A DNA stretch of 64,000 nt from Heterodera schachtii (Eukaryota; Nematoda; Chromadorea; Rhabditida; Heteroderidae), in the NCBI GenBank assembly GCA_023374025.1, contig SIJG01000029.1:248001-312000 (forward strand). The letters run 5' to 3'. The notes beneath the pieces are model-generated. The model made no database searches, had not been told where the DNA came from, and saw only the letters and a list, made by a program, of their open reading frames with translations. Positions 1 through 10,423 of this stretch are shown here, in pieces; position 1 is the first letter of the stretch, and each line of letters begins with the position of its first letter. The position numbers and the translations under genes are program-made.

Positions 1-92
1 TTTTGTTTTTTTGAACAAATTTTTTCCAAAGAAAATTTTTACCCGCGGTCGCGCATCGCAGATCGCGGGTCGCGTTCCAGCCCTGATACGGA

Positions 93-783
93 TGTAGAGC
101 GGGACCGGGACGGGATTCCCGGTCCTCCGAGGTCCCGGTTCCCGGTCCCGGGTTTTGAAAATCTCAGGTCCCGGTCCCGGTAGGGCAACCGGGAACCGGG
201 AAAAACAAGCACTGGTAAGAATGGGGGTCTGAGTGAAAAATTAGTGATGAAAATTGGAGTTAAACGAAAAATAAAAAATAATAATAATTAATATATTCTT
301 TAAAAGTCGCACTGACAATTGTGCAAATGGCCTAGTGGCTAATCTCCTTGATTTTCTACTTCTTTCCCTTGGTTCAATCCCTCCAGAGGAATTAAATATA
401 TTTTGTTTTGTTTTGTAATAATTTTGAATCAAAAATTTTTACGGCGGTGCCAACAGGCACTGCCTCCCCCACCTACATAGAATTATTGAAAAATACCGAG
501 ATTTGTGAAATTTTCAGCGATTTTTTTGGTTTTCCAAATCGTTAATCTTCTGATCAGACCAACTTTATAATTCTGAATTTCTGATAGTATTCGATCATTT
601 GAGTCAAAAAATGATCAGTTGTTTGAAATAACTGAAGTAAATTCGATTTGAAAATTTTCATTAATTTAATTTAGCTTTAACTTTTGGATTTATAAAATAA
701 AAAGCAAAATAAAAAATTAATTTTGTATTGTTTTCAATTTAAAAAATAAAATTTGAATTTCACAAGTTTTTTGTGGGCAGCTT
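93..783. repeat. MITE remnant with GGGACC words and tRNA-like boxes
   Basis: No gene is seen here. A GC-rich run at about 93-205 is built from repeats of CGGGACCGGGA and its complement and starts TAGAGCGGGACCGGGA, the form of the hAT-type MITE ends found elsewhere in the window; the same word returns at 32460-32545. A matching right end was not found, so this is called a remnant. Downstream, TGGCCTAGTGG (328-338) fits a pol III A box and GGTTCAATCCC (371-381) a B box, suggesting a tRNA-derived module inside the element. Positions 400-783 are plain AT-rich sequence. Confidence 0.45.
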
Positions 784-1245
784 CTAAAAATTATTTGTTC
801 TGTCATCATTGCTTAGCGTTCTCTCGTAGATATTCCAATCTTCGGCTTTGAAACGCGGTTCAGTTTGCGACCCATCTGTGCGCGGACGTTCATCAACATG
901 AAAATGGTGGCATTTTTTACGGCAATTTTGAAAGTGCAAGCGAACAGATGCTTTGAAGAGCAGCAGCACGGGTTACAGAGGGCGCTTCCATTGTCTCAAC
1001 AGCACGCCTTTTGATGGCTCTCGTGACTTTTTGCGCAATGACGTGGCTTGGATTCCGTTCACATGTATGTGATGTCGCCATGCGGATGAATTCATCTGGA
1101 AGTGAAGTCCAAATCCGTCCTTTGCATTTGTCGACACCGCTGTTCTTGAACTCCCATCGCCAAAATTTAGTTGTTCCATCGGCACTTGTCTTGGTAAAGT
1201 GTAGAGATGGCCACCATGCTTTAGCTGTGGGCTATTTCTTTTGGC
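784..1245 (-). pseudogene. MULE-like transposase fragment with FLYWCH-type finger
   Basis: A block richer in GC than its surroundings reads on the minus strand as a run containing FWRWEFKNSG, then DKCKGRIW, then SHTCERNP, followed by an Arg/Ala-rich stretch ending near TRAAALQSI. The aromatic-W...CKGR...H spacing resembles the FLYWCH zinc finger that begins many Mutator-like transposases in nematodes. The frame is broken near 960, and the adjoining frame continues with a segment ending WNIYERTLSNDD. No catalytic DDE region is present. It is best read as a decayed N-terminal fragment; the family assignment rests on motif shape only. Confidence 0.45.
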
Positions 1246-1263
1246 GTTAATTTGATGTTGCAT

Positions 1264-2150
1264 ACTGTACAGAATGATATTATTATTCTTTAAAAACGTT
1301 AAAACATAAAATTTTTAGAATTTGAAGATCGTTTTGAGAATAAAATTTGATTCAGATTGTAACCAATTTTTTTTTTTAATATAGATATTATTTTTGGAAA
1401 TTTTTTCGTTTAGATAAAGCATTTTTGGAAATTTGAAAAATTTTTATTTGGGGCCCAAACGTGTGGGGCCCAAACGTGAAAACGTGAGGGCTCAATCGTC
1501 AGGGCCTAATAAAAAAAGGGCACAACGGTGGCAAAAATAGTGACGAAATGCCAAAATATTAATATAGTTATTTACTGGCGAAAAACCGATCTAATGATTA
1601 AAAAGTAGGAATACATAGTGACATTAACTTATATAAATTTCTTTAACGCTAATGAATGTTTAATTGAGCATTTGTCATGACATTTTTTGAAAGATATACC
1701 TATTTTTATTTTCATGAAAATTATGTGAAACATTAAGTGCCCGATTTCTGTACTTTTTCTTAGTCAACTAACACGAGGGACACTCAAGTGTGTGGACGCA
1801 AAAGATAAAGAATGAGATTTTTCTGGGATTTTCATGCATAATAACTTGATTTTTCCAATTGTGAGCACATATTTTGACATTTTTTTGGTTTTTAGCACAT
1901 ATTTTTGCATTTTTTAGCACATAAAAATCTCAGCTCTAGAGATGGATGGAAATTTGAAGAATTAAATAACCAATTTAATTTGCCAGAAAGCCAATTATTG
2001 AATTGGCAATTGAGCGACCACATTATTAGGTTCGGAATTTATAACTAGGGATGATATTTTAGGCTCTAAAAACTGCCAAAATAGGTAGGCAATAAATTTT
2101 CATTCACGTCCCATGGTTTGCTGCCGCCCCCTCCTCCTATGATTCAATTA
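1264..2150. other. AT-rich spacer with repeat scraps
   Basis: No gene is seen. At 1450-1530 there are repeats of GGGGCCCAAACGTG, the same word as at about 11627-11652. At 1976-2024 a single CCAATT/ATTGGCAATTGAG unit of the family tandem tract is present. The segment with AGCACATATTTTTGCATTTT at 1860-1930 resembles the interior of the MITE at 52684-53814. Confidence 0.4.
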
Positions 2151-2940
2151 GCTAAAATTTACAATGCAATGCTTTCTTAAATGTTTTTTGTTGTTTCCAA
2201 CATACAATTAAATTTCATAAAAATGGAAACATTTCCGAGACCAACGAGAATAATAATAATAATAATCAATTGAAAATTGGTCTGAAAAAGGCATTGTGCC
2301 CTGGATTTTCTTGAAGGAAAGGCATTCAAATCACATTGTAAAAGCCGATTTTTAAGTACCTTTTATTCCGAATTTTCTTTGTATGGCATTAAAATGAGAA
2401 TGGCAAAAAAAGAAAACCAAGGCGATTAAAGTCTGGACAATTTATGAGAGAATAAAAAAGAGAATGGAGAGCGTTTAAGTGACTTTTGTTGAGCATTTTT
2501 TGTCTCTCTCATTTTCGCTTTGTCCCTCCTCCTTTTCTCCCCGATCAGAAATGTGATTTGTCTGTGCCGTGCCATTCTCTCTCAATTCTCTTCCGTTGTC
2601 TCTTTTCTCTCCCCTTTCCACCAATTCTCTCTCTCGCCTCGATCAATGCGCCGCTTCTTTTGCCGCCGTTCGGACCTCCGCACTGATCGCCTCGTACACT
2701 TTGGCCATTTTTTCAGACAATTCGTCGCACAACTTTGGCACATCGTCATGGTCAAACTGCTCATGAATTTATTCACAATTCAAAATAAGTCAGCCGACCG
2801 AGAAAATTTAACTCAAAAAATTTACGGTCATGAAAACCGTGAATTTCACGGTTTTTTGGGTCACGGTAACGGTCACGGTTCACGGGGTCAATTCACGGTC
2901 ACGATCACGGTTCACGGGTTTTTTCAGTCACGGCGCACCT
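2150..2940 (-). repeat. Dispersed repeat R, copy 1, with MITE end
   Basis: This is a copy of the dispersed segment also found at 6530-7440, 13200-13600, 22680-23600 and (inverted) 51950-52680. It carries the gene X terminal exon on the minus strand and a pyrimidine-rich run (CTCTCTC) after it. From 2822 it is replaced by a GC-rich tract of TCACGGT words that ends GCGCACCTCTA at about 2944, a hAT-type MITE right end whose left end is missing. Confidence 0.5.
2643..2768 (-). pseudogene. Gene X terminal exon fragment, copy a
   Basis: Minus-strand reading of 41 codons ends ...EVRTAAKEAAH followed by TGA. The segment HDDVPKLCDELSEKMAKVYE is helical and acidic/basic in pattern. A stop lies just upstream, so only the last exon or last part of a gene remains. 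The same peptide recurs at 7247-7399 and 52001-52153 and, frameshifted, at 13430 and 23454. I do not recognise the parent protein. Larger frames on either strand here are shadows in pyrimidine-rich DNA. Confidence 0.5.
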
Positions 2941-2949
2941 CTACCCTGC

Positions 2950-3825
2950 GGTGCCGACAGGTGCCACAGGGAATGAATTGTAGAAATAATACTAAGAAAA
3001 GTTCTAAAAAGATTTTAGGGGCCTTATTCGTCTCGTCTTTCATTTAATTTAACAACGGCTGTTTTCCGGCATTAAAGTTTTTCTCATAGGCGCCTAGAAA
3101 ATTCAGTCGGTCTAATAAAATCCAAAACTAAGTTTTTTTCAAAGGCGCAAGTGTCGAGACACGATTTTGTCTGGGTGTTGTGTTTGTTTTTGAATCGCTT
3201 TTCTAATTACAGATATTTTCAAAAGTTGGAAAATAATTTCTTTATGCATATGAAAGCAACAAAAACTGGTCGGAGAAAGAAATGTGTGCCAGTGGAGGGG
3301 GCGCAACGAAGGCCAATTCTGTTTAAGTTCGCACCTCGATTTTTTCAGTCCGAGCGCCTCTCCCCTGATCAATGTGTTGACAGCCGGGTGAAATTAAAAT
3401 GTGAAGCATTGAAAACGAAAGAAAGATATCCAAAAAAGTGGAAAGATTTGCTGTTTGGTTAAAGCAAATGATCAAAAGCAACGGGAAATGGATAGGTTGT
3501 TTCATTTGGGATGCTCGGGGGTCTCGGTTCTCGAATAAGAAATTTAAATCGTATGAAACCCATTTCATCTGTTTTGGGCCCTGGACCTGACTGAATTCAC
3601 TCAAATCATATAAATGAAAACCATTCAGAATTCATTTACCATCGTTATATACTTTTTGCAAAGAAAATTGAACCCAAATTCCAGTGAGGGCCGCAATTCA
3701 AAGCAATTCTAAAGTATTACACCGTATTTCGTTCTCACTTTCCACAAGACTTTGAGTCCCGAGCATCCCTAACATTCGCATCTTCTCTCTCTGCTATTGT
3801 GCATCTACGGACAAATGCTTTTCCC
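2950..3825. other. 3' flank of the first Ubl gene
   Basis: No gene is seen. The stretch is the downstream flank of the minus-strand gene at 3826. It contains the block around GGGATGCTCGGGGGTCTC (3507-3530) and the GCATCCCTAACATTCGCA block at 3762-3780, which recur after most Ubl copies in the window. No clear polyadenylation signal was pinned down. Confidence 0.5.
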
Positions 3826-5484
3826 TTAGCAAAGTTTTTCGGCATCCAATGATCGAAAGGTGTCTCCCTCTTTAATGCCGTAATCATTCATCGTTTTCTT
3901 ATTGTCAGCAAGTTCAATGTTAGCTCGGAATGTGCGTTTGATTAGGGAAATGTCGCCTAACTTACACCCGAAAGCCTTCTCCATGAACGGTCGTATTTTA
4001 CGCTTCATACTTTGCACAGTGTCCGTGCCCTTCACCCAAACAATGATATGCCAGACACCACCATATTTCACGTGAAAATGAAATTTAGAACCAATGGCAG
4101 CAGCAGCAGATGACGACGGTGGTGAGCTCTTTTTCCCAGCAGATGATGACGGTGGTGAGCTTTTTTTCCCAGCAGATAACATAATTGGTGAGAATTCTTT
4201 CGTCATATAAATGGTGATTCCTTCTACAATGCCATATTCGTCCATTGTTTTCTCGTCCGAAAGTGCATTAGCAAATTCGCAATTGAAATCGCATTTGCTT
4301 AGTTTGATGGCTCCATTTAACTTGGATTTATGCCTTTGTTTGTTTATCTCCCTGATCTTTTGCTTCACTGTTGCCACAGTGTCTGTGCCGTTCACGTAAA
4401 TTACAAAAAATTCCCAAAAATGATTTTGCCATTCCACAGTAAGGCCAGATCCATCCGACATTATTAAAAAGGTCGTGTCTTCTTTCTTCATCAAATTAAT
4501 CAATCTGGCATTGTCAAAAAATTTTCCGTATTTGAAATGGCTTATTGTTTGTTCTTCGGACGGAATGCGCGTAATTTCTGTCATTTTCTCCTTCACTTCT
4601 TTTATAGTGGTCATGGCCTTCACTTTAATGGGGTACATTTTCTCTTTGTATTCCACGAATAATTGAAATTCGTTCCACGACACAAAAACATTTTGGCCTT
4701 CTCCAATGGCATATTTATCGATTTCCTCATCATCGGCAAGCTCAATCCAAAATTCCCCGGCTATTTCTTTGGTCAATGTTTGTTTTTGAATCGGAATGTT
4801 CCCAAGTTGGTCAATTTTTGCGATTTTCTTCTTCAAGTCTTTCACAGTGTCCGTTCCCTTCGCCAAAACGGTGATCCGCTTACGACCATAGTTCACGTGA
4901 ATATGAAAATTCGAACCACCGCAGGCGACAACCTCCATATAAATGGTGCCTCTTTCTCCGATGCCATATTCGTCCATTGTTTTATTGTCCTCGAGCACAC
5001 TCTCAGTATTTTCATTGAACAATACTTGTTTTTGAATCGGAATGTTCCCAAGTTTGTCAAAATTTGCGATTTTCTTCTTCAAATCTTTCACAGTGTCAGT
5101 GCACTTCACCCAAACAATGTTCTTTATGCTACTGTAGTTCACATCAATACGAAAAAAATAAGTATCGGTGACAACCTCCATATAAATGGTGTCTCCTTCT
5201 CCGATACCATATTCGTCCATTGTTTTCTGATCCGCAAGCACCCCCTTAACACGCTCAGTCGAAGATTTTTTTGTCAATATTTGCTTTTGAATCTGAATTT
5301 TCCCAATTTCTTCAATTTTTTCGATCTTCGCCTTCAATGTTGCCACAGTGTCTTTTTCGTCCACCGTAACGGGGTAATCTTCGCCATCATAGATGACTTT
5401 AATTTTCATGCTATCAGCGAATGACGGCATCATCAGCATAAGCATTATGACAGTGCAGAACTGTGAAAAGCCAAATTGAAGCAT
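3826..5484 (-). CDS. Secreted six-domain ubiquitin-like protein
   Basis: Intronless 552-residue protein. Residues 1-25 form a hydrophobic signal peptide (FGFSQFC...LMMPSFADS), and residue 26 is a Met aligned with Met1 of ubiquitin. Six Ubl units follow at about 26-109, 110-191, 192-272, 273-358, 359-430 and 467-552. Each has a DTV..LK.KI helix, an IPIQKQ strand and a KTMDEYGIGEG turn, matching ubiquitin's helix, 40s strand and LSDYNIQ region. Residues 431-466 are a Ser/Pro linker with a tandem SAGKKSSPPSSS. No unit ends in Gly-Gly, so ubiquitin-type conjugation or processing is unlikely. Unit 5 carries a KCDFNCEF cysteine pair. The start is fixed by the conserved MLQ/MNLFGFSQFC and the upstream CATAAAAGG box. 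Role is unknown; a secreted effector is an inference. Confidence 0.85.
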   Translation of the reverse strand: MLQFGFSQFCTVIMLMLMMPSFADSMKIKVIYDGEDYPVTVDEKDTVATLKAKIEKIEEIGKIQIQKQILTKKSSTERVKGVLADQKTMDEYGIGEGDTIYMEVVTDTYFFRIDVNYSSIKNIVWVKCTDTVKDLKKKIANFDKLGNIPIQKQVLFNENTESVLEDNKTMDEYGIGERGTIYMEVVACGGSNFHIHVNYGRKRITVLAKGTDTVKDLKKKIAKIDQLGNIPIQKQTLTKEIAGEFWIELADDEEIDKYAIGEGQNVFVSWNEFQLFVEYKEKMYPIKVKAMTTIKEVKEKMTEITRIPSEEQTISHFKYGKFFDNARLINLMKKEDTTFLIMSDGSGLTVEWQNHFWEFFVIYVNGTDTVATVKQKIREINKQRHKSKLNGAIKLSKCDFNCEFANALSDEKTMDEYGIVEGITIYMTKEFSPIMLSAGKKSSPPSSSAGKKSSPPSSSAAAAIGSKFHFHVKYGGVWHIIVWVKGTDTVQSMKRKIRPFMEKAFGCKLGDISLIKRTFRANIELADNKKTMNDYGIKEGDTFRSLDAEKLC

Positions 5485-5574
5485 TTTGGTAATTTGGTGG
5501 CAATTGGAAAGAATTGGAGGGGATAATTAGGAATGAATGAATGTGGAGATAATGCTTCACCACTATCAAAGGAT

Positions 5575-5584
5575 CCCTTTTATG
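5575..5584 (-). promoter_or_regulatory. TATA-like core box of the 3826-5484 gene
   Basis: CATAAAAGGG on the minus strand lies 90 bases before the ATG. The box and the following stretch to the ATG (GATCC, TGAAGCATTATC, CATTCATTCATTCC) are conserved in nearly every copy of the family, so transcription probably starts about 60 bases before the ATG. Confidence 0.6.
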
Positions 5585-5612
5585 GTGAGAATCCTACTCA
5601 ATTATTTTAAAT

Positions 5613-6500
5613 GTCTACTTTAATTTGGCAGAATTATTTTCAATTATTGAATTGGCAATTGAGTGATCTCTTTTTTGGCACAGAATTCTACTTAAATATT
5701 TTAATAATAATAAAATAACTACTTTCATTTCGCAGAATTATTTTCAATTATTGAATTGGCAATTGAGTGATCTCTTTTTTGGCACAGAATTCTACTTAAA
5801 TATTTTAATAATAATAAAATGTCTACTTTAATTTGGCAGAATTATTTTCAATTATTGAACTGGCAATTGAGTGATCTCTTTTTTGGCACAGAATTCTACT
5901 TAAATATTTTAATAATAATAAAATAACTACTTTCATTTCGCAGAATTATTTTCGATTATTGAATTGTCAATTGAGTGATCTCTTTTTTGGCACAGAATTC
6001 TACTTAAATATTTTAATAATAATAAAATGTCTACTTTAATTTGGCAGAATTATTTTCAATTATTGAACTGGCAATTGAGTGATCTCTTTTTTGGCACAGA
6101 ATTCTACTTAAATATTTTAATAATAATAAAATAACTACTTTCATTTCGCAGAATTATTTTCGATTATTGAATTGTCAATTGAGTGATCTCTTTTTTGGCA
6201 CAGAATTCTACTTAAATATTTTAATAATAATAAAATAACTACTTTCATTTCGCAGAATTATTTTCAATTATTGAATTGGCAATTGAGTGATCTCTTTTTT
6301 GGCACAGAATTCTACTTAAATATTTTAATAATAATAAAATGACGACTTTAATTTGACAGAATTATTTTCAATTATTTGAATTGGCAATTGAGTGATCACT
6401 TTTTTGGCACAGAATTCTACTTTAATATTTTATAATAATCTAATTAAATATTTTAATAATAATTAAATGACTATTTTAATTTGGCAGAATTATTGCCAAT
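5613..6500 (-). repeat. 104-bp tandem tract upstream of Ubl gene
   Basis: About eight copies of an AT-rich unit occur here. The GTGATCTC word recurs at 5663, 5767, 5871 and 5975, exactly 104 bases apart. Each unit contains TTGAATTGGCAATTGAGTGATC, i.e. a reverse CCAAT box, and TACTTAAATATTTTAATAATAAT. It lies directly upstream of the core promoter of the gene at 3826-5484. Confidence 0.85.
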
Positions 6501-6529
6501 ATAAATTTTAAAAATTTGAATTAAATTTG

Positions 6530-7440
6530 GATCCCTTCCCCCGGTTTGCCTGAGATAGATCACTCCTCCCCTCACGGCCTGAGACTCAATAGGGTTAAAT
6601 TTAAAATGAATGCTTCTTCAAAGGCTCTTACTGCTCCCAACATACAATTAAATTTCATAAAAAGGGCAGTTTCCGAGACCAATGAGAAATAATAATCATT
6701 ATTAATGTAAATTGGTCTGAACAAGCGCATAGCGCCATGGATTTTCTCGAAGGATAGGCACACTCAAACCCAATGTAAAAACCGATTTTAAGGTTTTTTT
6801 GTCTCAGATTTTATGAAAATTGCCGGGAAGCTGTTTTCACAGAAACAGAGCAATTTTCTGTGGCTTTTGGAATTGCTAAATTGTGCATCTATTTTTGTAG
6901 CCATATCCATAAAAGCAAGAAGCTTTTCGGTAAAGCATTACGACAAATAAATTCCGAAAAACCATTTTTTAATTTGTAAATTTGTCGTAATTCAATTCTT
7001 AGGGCTATATTTTTGTTTTTGTTGCATTTAAAGTCTGGACAATTAATGAGAGAATAAAAAAAGAGAATGTAGAGCATTTAAGTGATTTTGTTGAGCATTT
7101 TTTGTCTCTCTCATTTTCGCTTCATCCCTCCTCCTTCTCCCCGATCAGAAATGCGATTTGTCTGTGCCGTGCCGTTCTCTCCCAATATTCTTTCGCTGTC
7201 TGTATTCTCTCCCCTTTCCGCCCACTCTCTCTCTCTCTCGCTTCGATCAATGCGCCGCTTCTTTTGCCGCCGTTCGGACCTCCGCACTGATCGCCTCGTA
7301 CACTTTGGCCATTTTTTCAGACAATTCGTCGCACAACTTTGGCACATCGTCATGTTCAAGCCGTACATGAATCTTTTCATAACTCAAACCAAAAACTTGT
7401 CAATTGTAAGCGGCGGTTTAAATTTGGGCAATAAATAAGG
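6530..7440 (-). repeat. Dispersed repeat R, copy 2
   Basis: Copy of the segment described at 2150, in the same orientation as the Ubl gene downstream of it. It contains the block from GGCCTGAGACTCAATAGG to TTTTCTCGAAGGATAGGCAC, the AGAAGCTTTTCGGTAAAGCATTACGAC block and the pyrimidine-rich run at 7100-7245 after the gene X exon. Confidence 0.6.
7247..7399 (-). pseudogene. Gene X terminal exon fragment, copy b
   Basis: Fifty open codons ending ...KEAAH and TGA, preceded immediately by another TGA in frame. It matches the plus-strand copy at 52001-52153 with about seven substitutions, nearly all changing the amino acid, which suggests no current selection on the peptide. The parent gene is not recognised. 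Confidence 0.5.
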
Positions 7441-8460
7441 GTTATCCAACAGAAAGCCTTATTATTAACAAATTTTTGACAAAAAATGAACTTTCGATGG
7501 TCCTTTAATAAATTTTCAACAAAAAAATAAACAAATGGGATAAGAAAATGGTCAACACCGCACTTTTCCTGACGACCGATAAGGAGGGGGTCAAAATTAT
7601 CTGGGGCCAACCGGACCAGTTTTTGTAATAACTCCTTTCATTGTCCTTCCTCTTTGGTCTGTAACAAACGAATCCGAAAATTTTTTGGCGGAAACAATTC
7701 ACTGAAGAGTTACAGACCCGGGACTGAAGTGGCCAAAAGTCCAACATATAAAACGCTTGAATCTCTAACAAAATCTATACCAATCGATTGCTTTTGGTCT
7801 GACATATCACTGCAAAAGAATTTTTGGAAAGTGGAAAAAATTATAGGCCTTAGGAAGTCAAATTGAATAGAAATTTGTGAGTATTTTTTAGCCAAAAACA
7901 CCGCACACTCGACTACGGCGGCCAGTAGGTGGGGCGCCGCTCGCTCGCTCCCGGATTGTTCGCGCCTGAGGTCGGCCTTCGGCCCGACCTATTAGAGAAG
8001 AGACTGAGAGGAATAGATTGCTATATTTTTTAAAAATTTTTGCAGAATAATAAAGAGAACACATACAAACATCGTTATCTATCAAATTTGGCCGAGTTCG
8101 AATTACTATGAAAGGAGTATACGTATAATTATTATTTGTATCCTGTGCATTGCTGTTTTCCTTTGTCAAATTTTATTTAAAATTTCGGCGTTAATTAAAA
8201 AAGGCAGTACCCTCTGAGTTTTATTGCAAAATAAACGGGGGGGGGGGTACGTCGATTGATGAAAAGTGCCAAAAAATAAGTTACACAAAATTGATAGTTT
8301 AGTTAATATAAAATTTTAATAAACAGTAATAAAAGTAATAATTATTATTACTCAAAAGCTTCCGTCGGTTCCAGATTATTATTGTCAAATGTTAATTTAT
8401 TTTAAGCTTAAAGATGTCAATCGTGTGTCTCACTCACTCTTCTCATACATTCATGCCAAT
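7440..8460. other. Segment homologous to 51070-52000
   Basis: No gene is seen. This is the inverted counterpart of 51070-52000. Shared landmarks include the GCTTCCGTCGG/CCGTCGGAAGC block, the CAATGCACAGGATACAAATAAT block, and a GC-rich GGCGGCCAGTAGGTGGGGCG block (7918-7937) that is also at 17518 and, reversed, at about 51585. A run of ten G at 8238-8247 is also present. Confidence 0.5.
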
Positions 8461-9178
8461 ACCATTATACCAGTAATTAAATGCCAATGTCAACGCCGAA
8501 AACAACACAAATTTTCTCGCTGGTTTTCCCGAACAAGGAGACGCGACTTTAGTTTGTTTTGAAATTTGTAGTGTTCTATTTTGTTAAATTTTTATAAATT
8601 TTCGAATAAATTTTATGAATCTCAGATAAAATGACCAAAAAATAGTTATATTAGTTTTGAAGAAAAGAAAGAAAGATAGCCAAAAAAAGTGGAAAGATTT
8701 GCTGTTTGGTTAGAGCAAATGATAAAAAGCAACGGGAAATGGATAGGTTGTTTCATTTGGGGATGCTCGGGGGGTCTCAGTTCTCGAATAAAAAATTTCT
8801 CGGTATTTTTTGAGTTTTGGACGTGTCATTTATTCTCGGGGTAATACTGCAGATTTGCGGTCCACCGCAAAATTAAAATTTAGAATAGACCCAAGGAGGT
8901 TCAAAAATACCCTGATAAAGATATGAAAGACATTTTAATCTTTTTGGGCCCCTGATGGACCTGAAACCAATCAAAACTGATAAATGAAAACCCTTTGGAA
9001 TTCATTTACATTCATTATATACTTTTTCCAAAGAAAATTAGACCCAATTTCCAGTGCGGAGCAATTCTGACGAATTACACCGTATTTTGGTCTCACATTT
9101 CCACAAGATTTTGACTCACGAGCATCCCTACGCATAATTCTCTCTGCTGTTGTGAAAAAACAGACAAATGATTTTCCG
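8460..9178. other. 3' flank of the 9179 Ubl gene
   Basis: No gene is seen. The flank matches the region downstream of the plus-strand copies at 35219-35935 and 40897-41613, including GGTTTTCCCGAACAAGGAGA (8523-8542), and so defines how far the duplicated unit extends past the stop codon. The GGGATGCTCGGGGGGTCTC block is at 8760. Confidence 0.55.
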
Positions 9179-10312
9179 TTAGTCCAGTTCTTCATCATCC
9201 AATGATTCAATGGTATCTCCCTCCTTAATGCCATATTCATCCATCGTTTTCTCGTTGTCCATAAGTTCGTCAATGCCAACTCGGAATGGATGTTTGAACA
9301 GGGAAATGTCGCCGAACTTACACTTCCAATCCGCCTCGATGATCGGACGTATTTTGTCCTTCAAACTTCGCAGTTTGTCCATGCCATTCACCCAAACGGT
9401 GCGTCGCCTACTACCGTAGTCCACGTGAATATGAAACTTCGAACCATCGGCAACAGCAGTAGCAGATGACGACGCTGTTGAGCTTTCGTGCCAAATCTCG
9501 TCCCAGGCTAAAACCTTCATATGAATGTCATTTCCTTCTATAATGCCATATTCGTCCATTGTTTTTTCATCCTCAAGCGCTTTACCGTATTCGCAATCGA
9601 AATGGCATTTTCTTAGTATGATCTCTCCATTTAACTCGGATTTATACCTCTGTTCATTTGTCTCTCTGATCTTCTGCCTTTGTTTGTTTATCTCCCTGAT
9701 CTTCTGCTTCACTGTTGCCACAGTGTCTGTACCGTTCACATAAATCACAAAATATTCCCAATGATTTTGCCACCGCACGGTAATGCCAGATCCATCAGAC
9801 ATTATTAAAAAGGGCATATCTTCCTTCACGAAATCTATCAACCTGTCACTGTCATTAAATCCTCCACATAGGTCATAATGGATTAGTGTTTGTTTTTCTG
9901 ACGGAATTCCAGTGATTTGTGTCATTTTCTCCTTCACTTCTTTTATAGTGGTGATGGCGTTCGCTTTAATGGGGTACATTTTCTCTTTATATTCCACAAA
10001 AAATTGAAATTCGTCCACCGACACAAAAACATTTTGGCCTTCTCCAATGGCATATTTTTTGATTGTTTTCTGATCAGCTGAACGCTCAACACAAAATTTC
10101 CCGGCTCTTTCTTTGGTCAATTTTTGTTTTTGAATTCGAATGTTGCAAATTTTTTGGGCCTTTAGTGTTGCCACAGTGTCCTTTTTGTCGAGCTTAACTG
10201 GAAATACTTTGCTACTGTATTCCATTTTAATTTTCATGCTATCGGCGAATGAGGGCATTATCAGCGTAAGCATTATGATAGTGCAGAACTGTGAAAAGCC
10301 AAACAGATTCAT
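9179..10312 (-). CDS. Secreted four-domain ubiquitin-like protein
   Basis: Intronless, 377 residues from the conserved MNLFGFSQFC start; an in-frame ATG 14 codons earlier is ignored because other copies lack it. Signal peptide 1-25, then Ubl units at about 26-101, 102-186, 187-267 and 292-377, with a Ser/Ala-rich linker at 268-291. The first unit appears to be a fusion of the start of unit 1 with the end of unit 3 of the six-domain form (ending YAIGEGQNVFVS), so the short form probably arose by loss of two units. A KIREINKQRQ-type segment is locally duplicated in unit 3. Cysteine pair KCHFDCEY is kept. No diglycine. Closest relatives are the stop-bearing copies at 34085 and 39763. Confidence 0.83.
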   Translation of the reverse strand: MNLFGFSQFCTIIMLTLIMPSFADSMKIKMEYSSKVFPVKLDKKDTVATLKAQKICNIRIQKQKLTKERAGKFCVERSADQKTIKKYAIGEGQNVFVSVDEFQFFVEYKEKMYPIKANAITTIKEVKEKMTQITGIPSEKQTLIHYDLCGGFNDSDRLIDFVKEDMPFLIMSDGSGITVRWQNHWEYFVIYVNGTDTVATVKQKIREINKQRQKIRETNEQRYKSELNGEIILRKCHFDCEYGKALEDEKTMDEYGIIEGNDIHMKVLAWDEIWHESSTASSSATAVADGSKFHIHVDYGSRRRTVWVNGMDKLRSLKDKIRPIIEADWKCKFGDISLFKHPFRVGIDELMDNEKTMDEYGIKEGDTIESLDDEELD

Positions 10313-10402
10313 TTTGAAAAATTTGCTGGCAATTGGAAAGAATTTGAATGGCAATTAGGAATGAATGAATGTGGAGATAATGCTTCACCACTATCAAGGG
10401 AT

Positions 10403-10412
10403 CCCTTTTATG
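10403..10412 (-). promoter_or_regulatory. TATA-like core box of the 9179-10312 gene
   Basis: CATAAAAGGG on the minus strand, 91 bases before the ATG, in the same conserved context as in the other copies. Confidence 0.6.
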
Positions 10413-10423
10413 GTGAGAATCCT

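Noticed and set aside
2520..3047. 175-codon plus-strand frame in repeat R (similar ones at 7082, 13301, 23320 and 52058 minus)
   Set aside because: Composition is driven by the pyrimidine-rich run and lies opposite the gene X exon; starts and ends differ among copies.
4663..5424. 253-codon plus-strand frame opposite the first Ubl gene
   Set aside because: It is an antisense shadow; the same antisense frame is seen opposite other Ubl copies and breaks differently in each.
8238..8247. Run of ten G as a regulatory or quadruplex site
   Set aside because: A single homopolymer without further G runs nearby; nothing else supports a function.
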